Below, piece by piece: positions 39,601 to 53,029 of a stretch of 64,000 nt of DNA. Below the pieces are notes generated by a model. The model was given only the letters and a program-made list of their open reading frames with translations. It searched no databases and was not told the origin of the DNA. The position numbers and the translations under genes are program-made. The DNA comes from Elymus sibiricus (taxonomy: Eukaryota > Streptophyta > Magnoliopsida > Poales > Poaceae), in assembly GCA_039707655.1 (NCBI GenBank), contig CM077673.1, positions 3,916,001 to 3,980,000 of the forward strand. Reading direction: 5' to 3'. The stretch's first letter is position 1, and each line of letters begins with the position of its first letter.

Positions 39601-42600
39601 GTTTTTGGGTCCCGGGGCGATCCAAACGTTCGGGGAACCCCGAGATCCGCTTACGGGGACCTCGCCAAAACTTGCAGATTTGGTACATTCTTACCAGTTT
39701 ACTATGCTATTATTCACTGTTTTTTGGTTGTCGCGGTCGTCCGAACGTTTGGGGAAGCCCAGGGATCGGTTACGGGGACCTTGCCAAAACTCGCACATTT
39801 GGTCCATTCTTACCAGTTTTCTATGCTATTATTCACTGTTTTTTGGTTGTCGTGGTCGTCTGAACGTTCGGGGAAGCCCGGGGTCCGCTTACGGGGACCT
39901 CTCCAAAACTCGTAGATTTGGTCCATTCTTACCAGTTTTCTATGCTATTAGTCACTGATTTTGGTCCTGGGGTGATCCAAACGTTCGGGGAACCCCGGGG
40001 TCCGCTTACGGGGACCTCGCCAAAACTCGCAGATTTGGTCCATTCTTACCAGTTTTCTGTGCTATTATTCACTATTTTTTGGTTGTCGTGGTCGTTCGAA
40101 CGTTCGGGTAAGCCCGTGGACCGGTTACGGGGACATCGCCAAAACTCGCAAATTTGGTCCATTCTTACCTGTTTTCTATGCTATTACTCACTGATTATGT
40201 GTCCCGGGGCGATCCAAATGTTCGGGGAACCTCGGTGTCCGCTTATGTGGACCTCGCCAAAACTCGCAGATTTTGTCCATTCTGACCAGATTTCTATGCT
40301 ATTATTCACTGTTTTTTTGGTTGTCGTGGTCGTCCGAACATTCGGGGAAGCCCATGGACCGGTTACGAGGACCTCGCCAAAACTAGCAGATTTTGTCTGT
40401 TCTGGCCAGTTTTATGTGCTATTACTCACTGATTTTGGGTCTCAGGATGATCGAAACGCTCGGGGAACCCCGGGGTCTGGTTATGGGGACCTTGCCAAAA
40501 CTCGCAGATTTGGTCCGTTCTTACCAGTTTTCTATGCTATTATTCACTGTTTTTTGGTTGTCGTGGTCGTCTGAATGTTCGGGGAAGCCCGGGGTCCGCT
40601 TACGGGGACCTCTCCAAAACTCGTTGATTTGGTCCATTCTTACCAGTTTTCTATGCTATTAGTCACTGATTTTGGTCCTCGGGCGATCCAAATGTTCGGG
40701 GAACCCCAGGGTCCGCTTACGGGGCCTCGCCAAAACTCGCAGATTTTGTCCATTCTAACCAGATTTCTATGCTATCATTCACTGTTTTTTGGTAGTCGTG
40801 GTCGTCCGAACGTTCAAGGAAGCTCGGGGTCCGGTTACGGTGACCTCGCCAAAACTAGCAGATTTTGTTTGTTCTGGCCCGTTTTCTATCTATTACTCAC
40901 TGTTTTTGGGTCCCGGGGCGATCCAAACGTTCGGGGAACCCCGGGTTCCACTTAAGGGATCCTCGCCAAAACATGCAGATTTGGTCCATTCTTAAATGTT
41001 TTCTATGCTATTATTCACTGTTTTTTGGTTGCCGTGGTCGTCCGAATGTTCGAGGAAGCCCGAGGACCGGTTACGGGGACCTCGCCAAAACTCGCAGATT
41101 TTGTCCGTTTTAGCCAGTTTTCTATGCTATTACTCACTGATTTTGGGTTTCGGGGCGATCCAAACGTTCGGGGAACCCCGGGGTCCGCTTACGGGGACCT
41201 CGCCAAAACTCGCAGATTTGGTCCATTCTTACCAGTTTTCTGTGCTATTATTCACTGTTTTTTGGTTGTCGTGGTCGTTCGAACGTTCGGGGAAGCCCGT
41301 GGACCGGTTAGGGGGACATCGCCAAAACTCGCAAATTTGGTCCATTCTTACCTGTTTTCTATGCTATTACTCACTGATTATGGGTCCCGGGGCGATCCAA
41401 ATGTTCGGGGAACCTCGGGGTTCGCTTATGGGGACCTCGCCAAAACTCGCAGATTTTGTCCATTCTGACCAGATTTCTATGCTAGTATTCACTGTTTTTC
41501 TGGTTGTCGTGGTCGTCCGAACATTCGGGGAAGCCCGTGGACCGGTTACGAGGACCTCGCCAAAATTAGCAGATTTTGTCTGTTCTGGCCAGTTTTCTAA
41601 GCTATTACTCACTGATTTTGGGTCTCAGGACGATCGAAACGTTCGGGGAACCCCGGGGTCTGGTTATGGGGACCTTGCCAAAACTCGCAGATTTGGTCCG
41701 TTCTTACCAGTTTTCTATGCTATTATTCACTGTTTTTTGGTTGTCATGGTCGTCTGAACGTTCGGGGAAGCCCGGGGTCCGCTTACGGGGACCTCTCCAA
41801 AACTCATAGATTTGGTGCATTCTTACCAGTTTTCTATGCTATTAGTCACTGATTTTGGTCCTGGGGCCATCCAAATGTTCGGGGAACCCCAGGGTCCGCT
41901 TACGGGGGCCTCGCCAAAACTCGCAGATTTTGTCCATTCTAACCAGATTTCTATGCTATCATTCACTGTTTTTTGGTAGTCGTGGTCGTCCGAACATTCA
42001 AGGAAGCTCAGGGTCCGGTTACGGTGACCTCGCCAAAACTAGCAGATTTTGTTTGTTCTGGCCCGTTTTCTATCTATTACTCACTGTTTTTGGGTCCCGG
42101 GGCGATCCAAACGTTCGGGGAACCCCGAGGTCCGCTTACGGGGACCTCGCCAAAACTTGCAGATTTGGTACATTCTTACCAGTTTTCTATGCTATTATTC
42201 ACTGTTTTTTGGTTGTCGTGGTCGTCCGAACGTTTGGGGAAGCCCAGGGATCGGTTACGGGGACCTCGCCAAAAGTCGCAGATTTTGTCCGTTTCGACCA
42301 GTTTTCTATACTATTACTCACTGATTTTGGGTCCCAGGGCGATCCAAACGTTTGGGGAACCCCGGGGTCTGCTTACGAAGACCACGCCAAAACTCGCAGA
42401 TTTTGTCCATTTGACTAGATTTCTATGCTATTATTCACTGGTTTTTGGTAGTCATGGTCGTTCGAACATTCGGAGAAGCCCGGGGTGCGCTTATGGGGAC
42501 CTTGACAAAACTAGCAGATTTTGTCTGTTCCGGCCAGTTTTTTATGCTATTACTCACTGATTTTGGGTCCCGGGGCGATCCAAACGTTTGGGGAACCCCG

Positions 42601-45600
42601 GGGTCTGCTTACGAAGACCACGCCAAAACTCGCAGATTTTGTCCATTTGACTAGATTTCTATGCTATTATTCACTGGTTTTTGGTAGTCATGGTCGTTCG
42701 AACATTCGGAGAAGCCCGGGGTGCGCTTATGGGGACCTTGACAAAACTAGCAGATTTTGTCTGTTCCGACCAGTTTTCTATGCTATTACTCACTGATTTT
42801 GGGTCCCGGGGCAATCTAAACGTTCGGGGAACCCCGGGTTCCGCTTAACGGGACCTCGCCAAAACTTGCAGATTTGGTCCATTCTTAGCAGTTTTCTATG
42901 CTATTATTCACTGTTTTTTGGTTGTCGTGGTCGTCCGAACGTTCGAGGAAGCCCGAGGACTGGTTACGGGGACCTCGCCAAAACTCACAGATTTTGTCCG
43001 TTTTAGCTAGTTTTCTATGCTATTACTCACTCATTTTGGGTTTCGGGGCGATCCAAACGTTCGGGGAACCCCGGGGTCCGCTTACGAGGACCTCGCCAAA
43101 ACTCGCAGATTTGGTCCATTCTTAGCAGTTTTCGGTGCTATTATTCACTGTTTTTTGGTTGTCGTGGTCGTCCGAACGTTCGGGGAAGCCCGTCGACCGG
43201 TTACGGGGACATCGCCAAAACTCGCTGATTTGGTCCATTCTTTCCTGTTTTCTATGCTATTACTCACTGATTATGGGTCCCGGGGCGATCCAAATGTTCG
43301 GGGAACCCCGGGGTCTGCTTAGGGGGACCTCGGCAAAACTCGCAGATTTTGTCCATTCTGACCAGATTTCTATGCTATTAGTCACGGTTTTTTTGGTTGT
43401 CGTGGTCGTCCGAACATTCGGGGAAGCCCGTGGACCGGTTACGGGGACCTCGCCAAAACTAGCAGATTTTGTCTGTTCCGGCCAGTTTTCTATGCTATTA
43501 CTCACTGATTTTGGGTCTCGGGACGATCAAAATGTTCGGGGAACCCCGAGGTCCGCTTACGGGGACCTCGCCAAAACTCGCAGTTTGGTCCATTCTTACC
43601 AGTTTTCTATGCTATTACTCACTGATTTTGGTTGTCGTGGTCGTCCCAACATTTGGGGATGCCCGAGGTCCGGTTACGGGGACCTGGCCAAAACTCGCAG
43701 ATTTGGTCCATTCTTACCAGTTTTCTATGCTATTATTCACTGTTTATTGGTTGTCGTGGTCGTCCAAACGTTCGGGGAAGCCCGGGGTGCGGTTACGGGC
43801 ACCTCGCCAAAACTCGCAGATTTGGTCCATTCTTTCCAGTTTTCTATGCTATTACTCACTGATTTTGGGTCCTGGGGCGATCCAAATGTTCGGGGAACCA
43901 CGAGGTCAGCTTACGGGGACGTCGCCAAAACTCGCAGATTTTGTCCATTCTTACCAATTTTCTGTGCTATTATTCACTGTTTTTTTGTTGTCGTGATCGT
44001 TCGAACGTTCGGGGAAGCCCGTGGACCGGTTACGGGGACATCGCCAAAACTCGCGGATTTGGTCCATTCTTACCTGTTTTCTATGCTATTACTCACTGAT
44101 TATGGGTCCCAGGGCGATCCAAATGTTCGGGGAACCTCAGGGTCCGCTTACGGGGACCTCGCCAAAACTAGCAGATTTTGTTTGTTATGGCCCGTTTTCT
44201 ATCTATTACTCACTGTTTTTGGGTCCCGGGGCGATCCAAACGTTCGGGGAACCCCGAGGTGCGCTTACGGGGACCTCGCCAAAACTTGCAGATTTGGTAC
44301 ATTCTTACCAGTTATCTATGCTATTATTCACCGTTTTTTGGTTGTCGTGGTCGTCCGAACGTTTGATAAAGCCCGGGGATCGGTTACGGGGACTTCGCCA
44401 AAATTCACAGATTTTGTCCGTTTCGGCCAGTTTCTATATTATTAGTCACTGATTTTGGGTTCCGGGGCTATCCAAAATTTTGGGGAACCCCGGGGCTGCT
44501 TACGAAGACCTCGCCAAAACTCGCAGATTTTGTCCATTTGACAAGATTTCTATGCTATTATTCATTGTTTTTTGGTAGTCATGGTCATTCGAACATTCGG
44601 AGAAGCCCGGGGTGCGCTTGTGGGGACCTTGACAGAACTAGCAGATTTTGTCTGTTCCGGCCAGTTTTCTATGCTATTACTCACTGATTTTGGGTCCCGG
44701 GGCGATCCAAACGTTCGGGGAACCCCGGGTTCCGCTTAAGGGGACCTCGCCAAAACTTGCAGATTTGGTCCATTCTTAGCAGTTTTCTATGCTATTATTC
44801 ACAGTTTTTTGGTTGTCGTGGTCGTCCGAACGTTAGAGGAAGCCCGAGGACCGGTTACGGGGACCTCGCCAAAACTCACAGATTTTGTCCGTTTTAGCTA
44901 GTTTTCTATGCTATTACTCACTGATTTTGGGTTTCGGGGCGATCCAAACGTTCGGGGAACCCCGGGGTCCGCTTACGGGGACCTCGCCAAAACTCGCAGA
45001 TTTGGTCCATTCTTACCAGATTTCTGTGCTATTATTCACTGTTTTTTGGTTGTCGTGGTCGTCCGAACGTTCGGGGAAGCCCGTCGACCGGTTACGGGGA
45101 CATCGCCAAAACTCGCAGATTTGGTCCATTCTTTCCAGTTTTCTATGATATTACTCACTGATTATGGGTCCTGGGGCGATCCAAATGTTCTAGGAACCCC
45201 GGGGTCCGCTTACGGGGACGTCACCAAAACTCGCATATTTTGTCCATTCTTACCAGTTTTCTGTGCTATTATTCACAGTTTTTTGGTTGTCGTAGTCGTC
45301 TGAACGTTCGGGGAAGCCCGTGGACCGGTTACGGGGACATCGCCAAAACTCGCAGATTTGGTCCATTCTTACCTGTTTTCTATGCTATTACTCACTGATT
45401 ATGGGTCCCAGGGCGATCCAAATGTTCGGGGAACCTCAGGCTCCGCTTACGGGGACCTCGCCAAAACTCGCAAATTTTGTCCATTCTGACCAGATTTCTA
45501 TGCTATTATTCACTGTTTTTTTGGTTGTCGTGGTGGTCCGAACATTCGGGGAAGCCCGTGGACCAGTTACGGGGACCTCGCCAAAACTAGCAGATTTGGT

Positions 45601-46004
45601 CCATTCTTACAAGTTTTCTATGCTATTATTCACCGTTTTTGGTTGTCGTGGTCGTCCGAACGTTCGGGGAAGCCCGGGGTCTGGTTACGGGGACCTCAGC
45701 AAAACTCGTAGATTTGGTCCATTCTTACCAGTTTTCTATGCTATTAGACACTGATTTTGGTCCCGGGGCGATCCAAATGTTCGGGGAACCCCGGGGTCCG
45801 CTTACGGGGACCTCGCCAAAACTCACAGATTTCGTCCATTCTGACCAGATTTCTATGCTATCATTCACTGTTTTTTGGTAGTCGTGGGCGTCCGTACGTT
45901 CGGGGAAGCCCGGGGTGCGGTTACGGGGACCTCGCCAAAACTAGCAGATTTTGTCTGTTCCGTCCCGTTTTCTATCTATTACTCACTGTTTTTGGGTCCC
46001 GGGG

Positions 46005-49000
46005 CGATCCAAAGGTTCGGGGAACCCCGAGGTCCGCTTACGGGGACCTCGCCGAAACTCGCAGATTTGGTACATTCTTACCAGTTTTCTATGCTATTAT
46101 TCACTGTTTTTTGGTTGTCGTGGTCGTCTGAACGTTTGGGGAAGCACGTGGATCGGTTACGGGTACCTCGCCAAAACTAGCAGATTTTGTCTGTTCCGGC
46201 CAGTTTTCTATACGATTACTCACTGATTTTGGGTCCCCGGGCGATCCAAACGTTTAGGGAACCCCGGGGTCTGCTTACGAAGACCTCGCCAAAACTCGCA
46301 GAATTTGTCCATTTGACAAGATTTCTATGCTATTATTCACAGTTTTTTGGTAGTCATGGTCGTTCGAACATTAGGGGAAGCCCAGGGTGCACTTATGGGG
46401 ACCTTGACAAAACTAGCAGATTTTGTCTGTTTCGGCCAGTTTTCTATGCCATTACTCACTGATTTTGGGTCCCGGGGCGATCCAAACGTTCGGGGAACCC
46501 CCGGTTCCGTTTAAGGGGACCTTGCCAAAACTTGCAGTGTTGGTCCATTCTTACCAGTTTTCTATGCTATTATTCACTGTTTTTTGGTTGTCGTGGTCGT
46601 CCGAACGTTCGAGGAAGCCCGATAACCGGTTACGGGGACCTTGCCAAAACTCGCAGATTTTGTCCGTTTTAGCCAGTTTTCTATGCTATTACTCACTGAT
46701 TTTGGGTTTCGGGGCGATCCAAATGTTCGGGGAACCCCGGGGTCCGGTTACGGTGACATCACCAAAACTCGCATATTTGGTCCATTCTTTCCTGTTTTCT
46801 ATGCTATTACTCACTGATTATGGGTCCCGAGGTGATCCAAATGTTCGGGGAACCCCGGGGTCTTCTTACGGGAACCTCGGCAAAACTCGCAGATTTTGTC
46901 CATTCTGACCAGATTTCTATGCTATTAGGCACCGTTTTTTTGGTTGTCGTGGTGGTCCGAACATTCGGGGAAGCCCGTGGACCGGTTACGGGGACCTCGC
47001 CAAAACTAGCAGATTTTGTCTGTTCCGGCCAGTTTTCTATGCTATTATTCACTGATTTTGGGTCCCGAGGCGATCCAAACGTTCGGGGAACCCCGGGTTC
47101 CGTTTAAGGGGACCTCGCCAAAACTCGCAGATTTGGTCCATTCTTACCAGTTTTCTATGCTATTACTCACTGATTTTGGTTGTCGTGGTCGTCCAAACGT
47201 TCGGGGAACCACGGGGTCCGCTTACGGGGACCTCGCCAAAACTCGCAGATTTGGTCCATTCTTACCAGTTTTCTATGCTATTACTCACTGATTTTGGGTC
47301 CTGGGGCGATCCAAACGTTCGGGGAACCACGGGGTCCGCTTACGGGGACCTCGCCAAAACTCGCAGATTTGGTCCATTCTTACCAGTTTTCTATGCTATT
47401 ATTCACTGTTTTTTGGTTGTCGTGGTCGTCCGAACGTTCGGGGAAGCCCGTGGACCGGTTACGGGGACATCGCCAAAACTCGCAGATTTGGTCCATTCTT
47501 ACCTGTTTTCTATGCTATTACTCACTGATTATAGGTCCCAGGGCGATCCAAATGTTCGGGGAACCTCAGGGTCCGCTTACAGGGACATCGCCCAAACTCG
47601 CAGATTTTGTCCATTCTGACCAGATTTCTATGCTATTATTCACTGTTTTTTTGGTTGTCATGGTCGTCCGAACATTCGGGGAAGCCCGTGGACCGGTTAC
47701 GGGGACCTCGCCAAAATTAGCAGATTTGGTCCATTCTTACCAGTTTTCTATGCTATTATAAACCGTTTTTTGGTTGTCGTGGTCGTCCGAACGTTCGGGG
47801 AAGCCCGGGGTCCGGTTAAGGGGACCTCACCAAAACTCGTAGATTTGGTCCATTCTTACCAGTTTTCAATGCTATTAGACACTGATTTTGGTCCCGGGGC
47901 GATCCAAATGTTCGGGGAACCCCGGGGTCTGCTTACGGGGACCTCGCCAAAACTCACAGATTTTGTCCATTCTGACCAGATTTCTATGCTATCATTCACT
48001 GTTTTTTGGTTGTCGTGGTCGTCCTTACGTTCGGGCAAGCCCGAGGTGCGGTTATGGGGACCTCGCCAAAACTAGCAGATTTTGTCTGTTCCGGCCCGTT
48101 TTCTATCTATTACTCACCGTTTTTGAGTCCCAGGGCGATCCAAACGTTCGGGGAACCCCGAGGTCCGCTTACGGGGACCTCGCCGAAACTCGCAGATTTG
48201 GTACATTCTTACCTGTTTTCTATGCTATTATTCACTATTTTTTGGTTGTCATGGTCGTCCGAACGTTTGGGGAAGCCCGTGGATCGGTACGGGGACCTCG
48301 CCAAAAGTCGCAGATTTTGTCCGTTTCAGCGAGTTTTCTATACTATTACTCACTGATTTTGGGTCCCCGGGCGATCCAAAGGTTCGGGGAACCCCGAGGT
48401 CCGCTTACGGGGACCTCGCCGAAACTCGCAGATTTGGTACATTCTTACCAGTTTTCTATGCTATTATTCACTGTTTTTTGGTTGTCGTGGTCGTCTGAAC
48501 GTTTGGGGAAGCACGTGGATCGGTTACGGGTACCTCGCCAAAACTAGCAGATTTTGTCTGTTCCGGCCAGTTTTCTATACGATTACTCACTGATTTTGGG
48601 TCCCTGGGCGATCCAATCGTTTAGGGAACCCCGGGGTCTGCTTACGAAGACCTCGCCAAAACTCGCAGAATTTGTCCATTTGACAAGATTTCTATGCTAT
48701 TATTCACAGTTTTTTGGTAGTCATGGTCGTTCGAACATTAGGGGAAGCCCAGGGTGCACTTATGGGGACCTTGACAAAACTAGCAGATTTTGTCTGTTTC
48801 GGCCAGTTTTCTATGCCATTACTCACTGATTTTGGGTCCCGGGGCGATCCAAACGTTCGGGGAACCCCCGGTTCCGTTTAAGGGGACCTTGCCAAAACTT
48901 GCAGTGTTGGTCCATTCTTACCAGTTTTCTATGCTATTATTCACTGTTTTTTGGTTGTCGTGGTCGTCCGAACGTTCGAGGAAGCCCGATAACCGGTTAC

Positions 49001-50738
49001 GGGGACCTTGCCAAAACTCGCAGATTTTGTCCGTTTTAGCCAGTTTTCTATGCTATTACTCACTGATTTTGGGTTTCGGGGCGATCCAAATGTTCGGGGA
49101 ACCCCGGGGTCCGGTTACGGTGACATCACCAAAACTCGCATATTTGGTCCATTCTTTCCTGTTTTCTATGCTATTACTCACTGATTATGGGTCCCGAGGT
49201 GATCCAAATGTTCGGGGAACCCCGGGGTCTTCTTACGGGAACCTCGGCAAAACTCGCAGATTTTGTCCATTCTGACCAGATTTCTATGCTATTAGGCACC
49301 GTTTTTTTGGTTGTCGTGGTGGTCCGAACATTCGGGGAAGCCCGTGGACCGGTTACGGGGACCTCGCCAAAACTAGCAGATTTTGTCTGTTCCGGCCAGT
49401 TTTCTATGCTATTATTCACTGATTTTGGGTCCCGAGGCGATCCAAACGTTCGGGGAACCCCGGGTTCCGTTTAAGGGGACCTCGCCAAAACTCGCAGATT
49501 TGGTCCATTCTTACCAGTTTTCTATGCTATTACTCACTGATTTTGGTTGTCGTGGTCGTCCAAACGTTCGGGGAACCACGGGGTCCGCTTACGGGGACCT
49601 CGCCAAAACTCGCAGATTTGGTCCATTCTTACCAGTTTTCTATGCTATTACTCACTGATTTTGGGTCCTGGGGCGATCCAAACGTTCGGGGAACCACGGG
49701 GTCCGCTTACGGGGACCTCGCCAAAACTCGCAGATTTGGTCCATTCTTACCAGTTTTCTATGCTATTATTCACTGTTTTTTGGTTGTCGTGGTCGTCCGA
49801 ACGTTCGGGGAAGCCCGTGGACCGGTTACGGGGACATCGCCAAAACTCGCAGATTTGGTCCATTCTTACCTGTTTTCTATGCTATTACTCACTGATTATA
49901 GGTCCCAGGGCGATCCAAATGTTCGGGGAACCTCAGGGTCCGCTTACAGGGACATCGCCCAAACTCGCAGATTTTGTCCATTCTGACCAGATTTCTATGC
50001 TATTATTCACTGTTTTTTTGGTTGTCATGGTCGTCCGAACATTCGGGGAAGCCCGTGGACCGGTTACGGGGACCTCGCCAAAATTAGCAGATTTGGTCCA
50101 TTCTTACCAGTTTTCTATGCTATTATAAACCGTTTTTTGGTTGTCGTGGTCGTCCGAACGTTCGGGGAAGCCCGGGGTCCGGTTAAGGGGACCTCACCAA
50201 AACTCGTAGATTTGGTCCATTCTTACCAGTTTTCAATGCTATTAGACACTGATTTTGGTCCCGGGGCGATCCAAATGTTCGGGGAACCCCGGGGTCTGCT
50301 TACGGGGACCTCGCCAAAACTCACAGATTTTGTCCATTCTGACCAGATTTCTATGCTATCATTCACTGTTTTTTGGTTGTCGTGGTCGTCCTTACGTTCG
50401 GGCAAGCCCGAGGTGCGGTTATGGGGACCTCGCCAAAACTAGCAGATTTTGTCTGTTCCGGCCCGTTTTCTATCTATTACTCACCGTTTTTGAGTCCCAG
50501 GGCGATCCAAACGTTCGGGGAACCCCGAGGTCCGCTTACGGGGACCTCGCCGAAACTCGCAGATTTGGTACATTCTTACCTGTTTTCTATGCTATTATTC
50601 ACTATTTTTTGGTTGTCATGGTCGTCCGAACGTTTGGGGAAGCCCGTGGATCGGTACGGGGACCTCGCCAAAAGTCGCAGATTTTGTCCGTTTCAGCGAG
50701 TTTTCTATACTATTACTCACTGATTTTGGGTCCCCGGG
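46005..50738. repeat. 2367-bp tandem duplication within the satellite
   Basis: About 46005-48371 repeats at about 48372-50738 with offset 2367 bp (20 monomers). Rare variants match at this offset. Examples are GATCCAAAGGTTCGG, GAAGCACGTGG, CATTAGGGGAAGCCC, GGAACCCCCGG and TATTAGGCACCG. A few substitutions are visible near the start of the second copy (CCCTGGGCGATCCAATCG near 48602 against CCCCGGGCGATCCAAACG near 46235). Confidence 0.9.
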
Positions 50739-53029
50739 CGATCCAAACGTTTGGGGAACCCCGGGGTCTGCTTACGAAGACCTCGCCAAAACTCGCAGAT
50801 TTTGTCCATTTTACAAGATTTCTATGCTATTATTCACAGTTTTTTGGTAGTCATGGTCGTTCGAACATTCGGGGAAGCCCAGGGTGCACTTTTGGGGACC
50901 TTGACAAAACTAGCAGATTTTGTCTGTTCCGGCCAGTTTTCTATGCTATTACTCACTGATTTTGGGTTTCGGGGCGATCCAAACGTTCGAGGAACCCCGG
51001 GGTCCGCTTACGGGGACCTCGCCAAAACTCGCAGATTTGGTCCATTCTTACCAGTTTTCTCTGCTATTATTCACTGTTTTTTGGTTGTTGTGGTCGTCCG
51101 AACGTTCGAGGAAGCCCGAGGACCGGTTACGGCGACCTCGCCAAAACTCGCAGATTTTGTCCGTTTCGGCCAGTTTTCTATACTATTACTCACTGATTTT
51201 GGGTCCCCGGGAGATCCAAACGTTTGGGGAACCCCGGGGTCTGCTTACGAAGACCTCGCCAAAACTCGCAGATTCTGTCCATTTGACAAGATTTCTATGC
51301 TATTATTCACAGTTTTTTTGTAGTCATGGTCGTTCGAACATTCGGGGAAGCCCAGGGTGCACTTATGGGGACCTTGACAAAACTAGCAGATTTTGTCTGT
51401 TCCGGCCAGTTTTCTATGCTACTACTCACTGATTTTGGGTCCCGGGGCGATCCAAACGTTCGGGGAACCCCGGGTTCCATTTAAGGGGACCTTGCCAAAA
51501 CTTCCAGAGTGGGTCCATTCTTACTAGTTTTCTATGCTATTATTCACTGTTTTTTGGTTGTCGTGGTCGTCCGAACGTTCGAGGATGCCCGAGAACCGGT
51601 TACGGGGACCTTGCCAAAACTCGCAGATTTTGTCCGTTTTAGCCAGTTTTCTATGCTATTACTCACTGATTTTGGGTTTCGGGACGATCCAAACGTTCGG
51701 GGAACCCCGGGGTCCGCTTAAGGGGACCTCGCCAAAACTCGCAGATTTGGTCCATTCTTACCAGTTTTTTGTGTTATTATTCACTGTTTTTTGGTTGTCG
51801 TGGTCGTCCGAACGTTCGGGGAAGCCCGTGGACCGGTTACGGGGACATCGCCAAAACTCGCAGATTTGGTTCATTCTTTCCTGTTTTCTATGCTATTGCT
51901 CACTGATTATGGGTCCCGGGGCGATCCAAATGTTCGGGGAACCCCGGGGTCTTCTTACGGGGACCTCGGCAAAACTCGCAGATTTTGTCCATTCTGACCA
52001 GATTTCTATGCTATTATGCACCGTTTTTTGGTTGTCGTGGTCGTCCGAACATTCGGGGAAGCCCGTGGACCGGTTACAGGGACCTCGCCAAAACTAGCAG
52101 ATTTTGTTTGTTCCGGCCAGTTTTCTATGCTATTACTCACTGATTTTGGGTCTCAGGACGATCAAAACGTTCGGGGAACACCAGGGTCCGCTTACGGGGA
52201 CCTCGCCAAAACTCGCAGATTTGGTCCATTCTTACCAGTTTTCTATGTTATTACTCACTGATTTTGGTTGTCGTGGTCGTCCCAACATTTGGGGATGCCC
52301 GGGGTCCGGTTACGGGGACCTTGCCAAAACTCGCAGATTTGGTCCATTCTTACCAGTTTTCTATGCTATTATTCGCTGTTTTTTGGTTGTCATGGTCGTC
52401 CAAACGTTCGGGGAAGCCCAGGGTCCGGTTACGGGCACCTCGCCAAAACTCGCAGATTTGGTCAATTCTTACCAATTTTCTATGCTATTACTCACTGATT
52501 TTGGGTCCTGGGGCGATCCAAATGTTCGGGGAACCCCGGGGTCCGCTTACGTGGACCTCGCCAAAACTCGCAGATTTGGTCCATTCTTTCCAGTTTTCTG
52601 TGCTATTATTCACTCTTTTTTGGTTGTCGTGGTCGTCCGAACGTTCGGGGAAGCCCGTGGACCGGTTACGGGGACATCGCCAAAACTCGCAGATTTGGTC
52701 CATTCTTACCTGTTTTCTATCTATTACTCACTGTTTTTGGGTCCCGGGGCGATCCAAACGTTCTGCGAACCCCGAGGTCCGCTTACGTTGACCTCGCCGA
52801 TACTCGCAGATTTGGTACATTCTTACCAGTTTTATATGCTATTATTCACTGTTTTTTGGTTGTTGTGGTCGTCCGAACGTTTGGGGAAGCCCGTGGATCG
52901 GTTACGGGGACCTCGCCAAAAGTCGCAGATTTTGTCCGTTTCGGCGAGTTTTCTATACTATTACTCACTGATTTTGGGTCCCCGGGCGATCCAAACGTTT
53001 GGGGAACCCCGGGGTCTGCTTACGAAGAC

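Larger units (their letters stand above)
1..53029. repeat. 118/119-bp satellite DNA array (about 450 monomers)
   Basis: The whole stretch is built from a head-to-tail monomer of 118-119 bp. Successive copies of the word GATTTGGTCC start at 162, 281 and 399. Each monomer has a conserved half (CCAAAACTCGCAGATTT, CCATTCTTACC, TTTTCTATGCTATTA, TCACTG) and a variable half that defines two main classes. Class A has GGTTGTCGTGGTCGTCC followed by GGGGAAGCCC. Class B has GGGTCCCGGGGCGATCC followed by GGGGAACCCC. The classes mostly alternate. The array is cut by the left window edge and by a retrotransposon on the right, and no unrelated DNA interrupts it. From memory, CTATTACTCAC followed shortly by GGGTCCC also occurs in the Triticeae pSc119.2 (120-bp) satellite, which has the same monomer length. 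That suggests kinship, but I could not align the two. No gene is supported in this span. Confidence 0.97.

Noticed and set aside
43135..44445. A 436-codon open frame in the satellite, and many others of 60-345 codons
   Set aside because: They are repeats of the same 79-residue translation of the 237-bp dimer, occur in several frames and on both strands, start at arbitrary ATG or GTG codons and have no protein domain.
1..53029. Possible CRISPR array because of regular direct repeats
   Set aside because: There are no unique spacers; the whole 118-bp unit repeats. The context is a plant genome.
1..53029. Possible 5S rDNA because the unit is close to 120 bp
   Set aside because: No 5S gene promoter words are seen, and Triticeae 5S units are several hundred bp with a non-coding spacer.
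1..53029. Telomeric repeat near the satellite
   Set aside because: No TTTAGGG or CCCTAAA run was seen.
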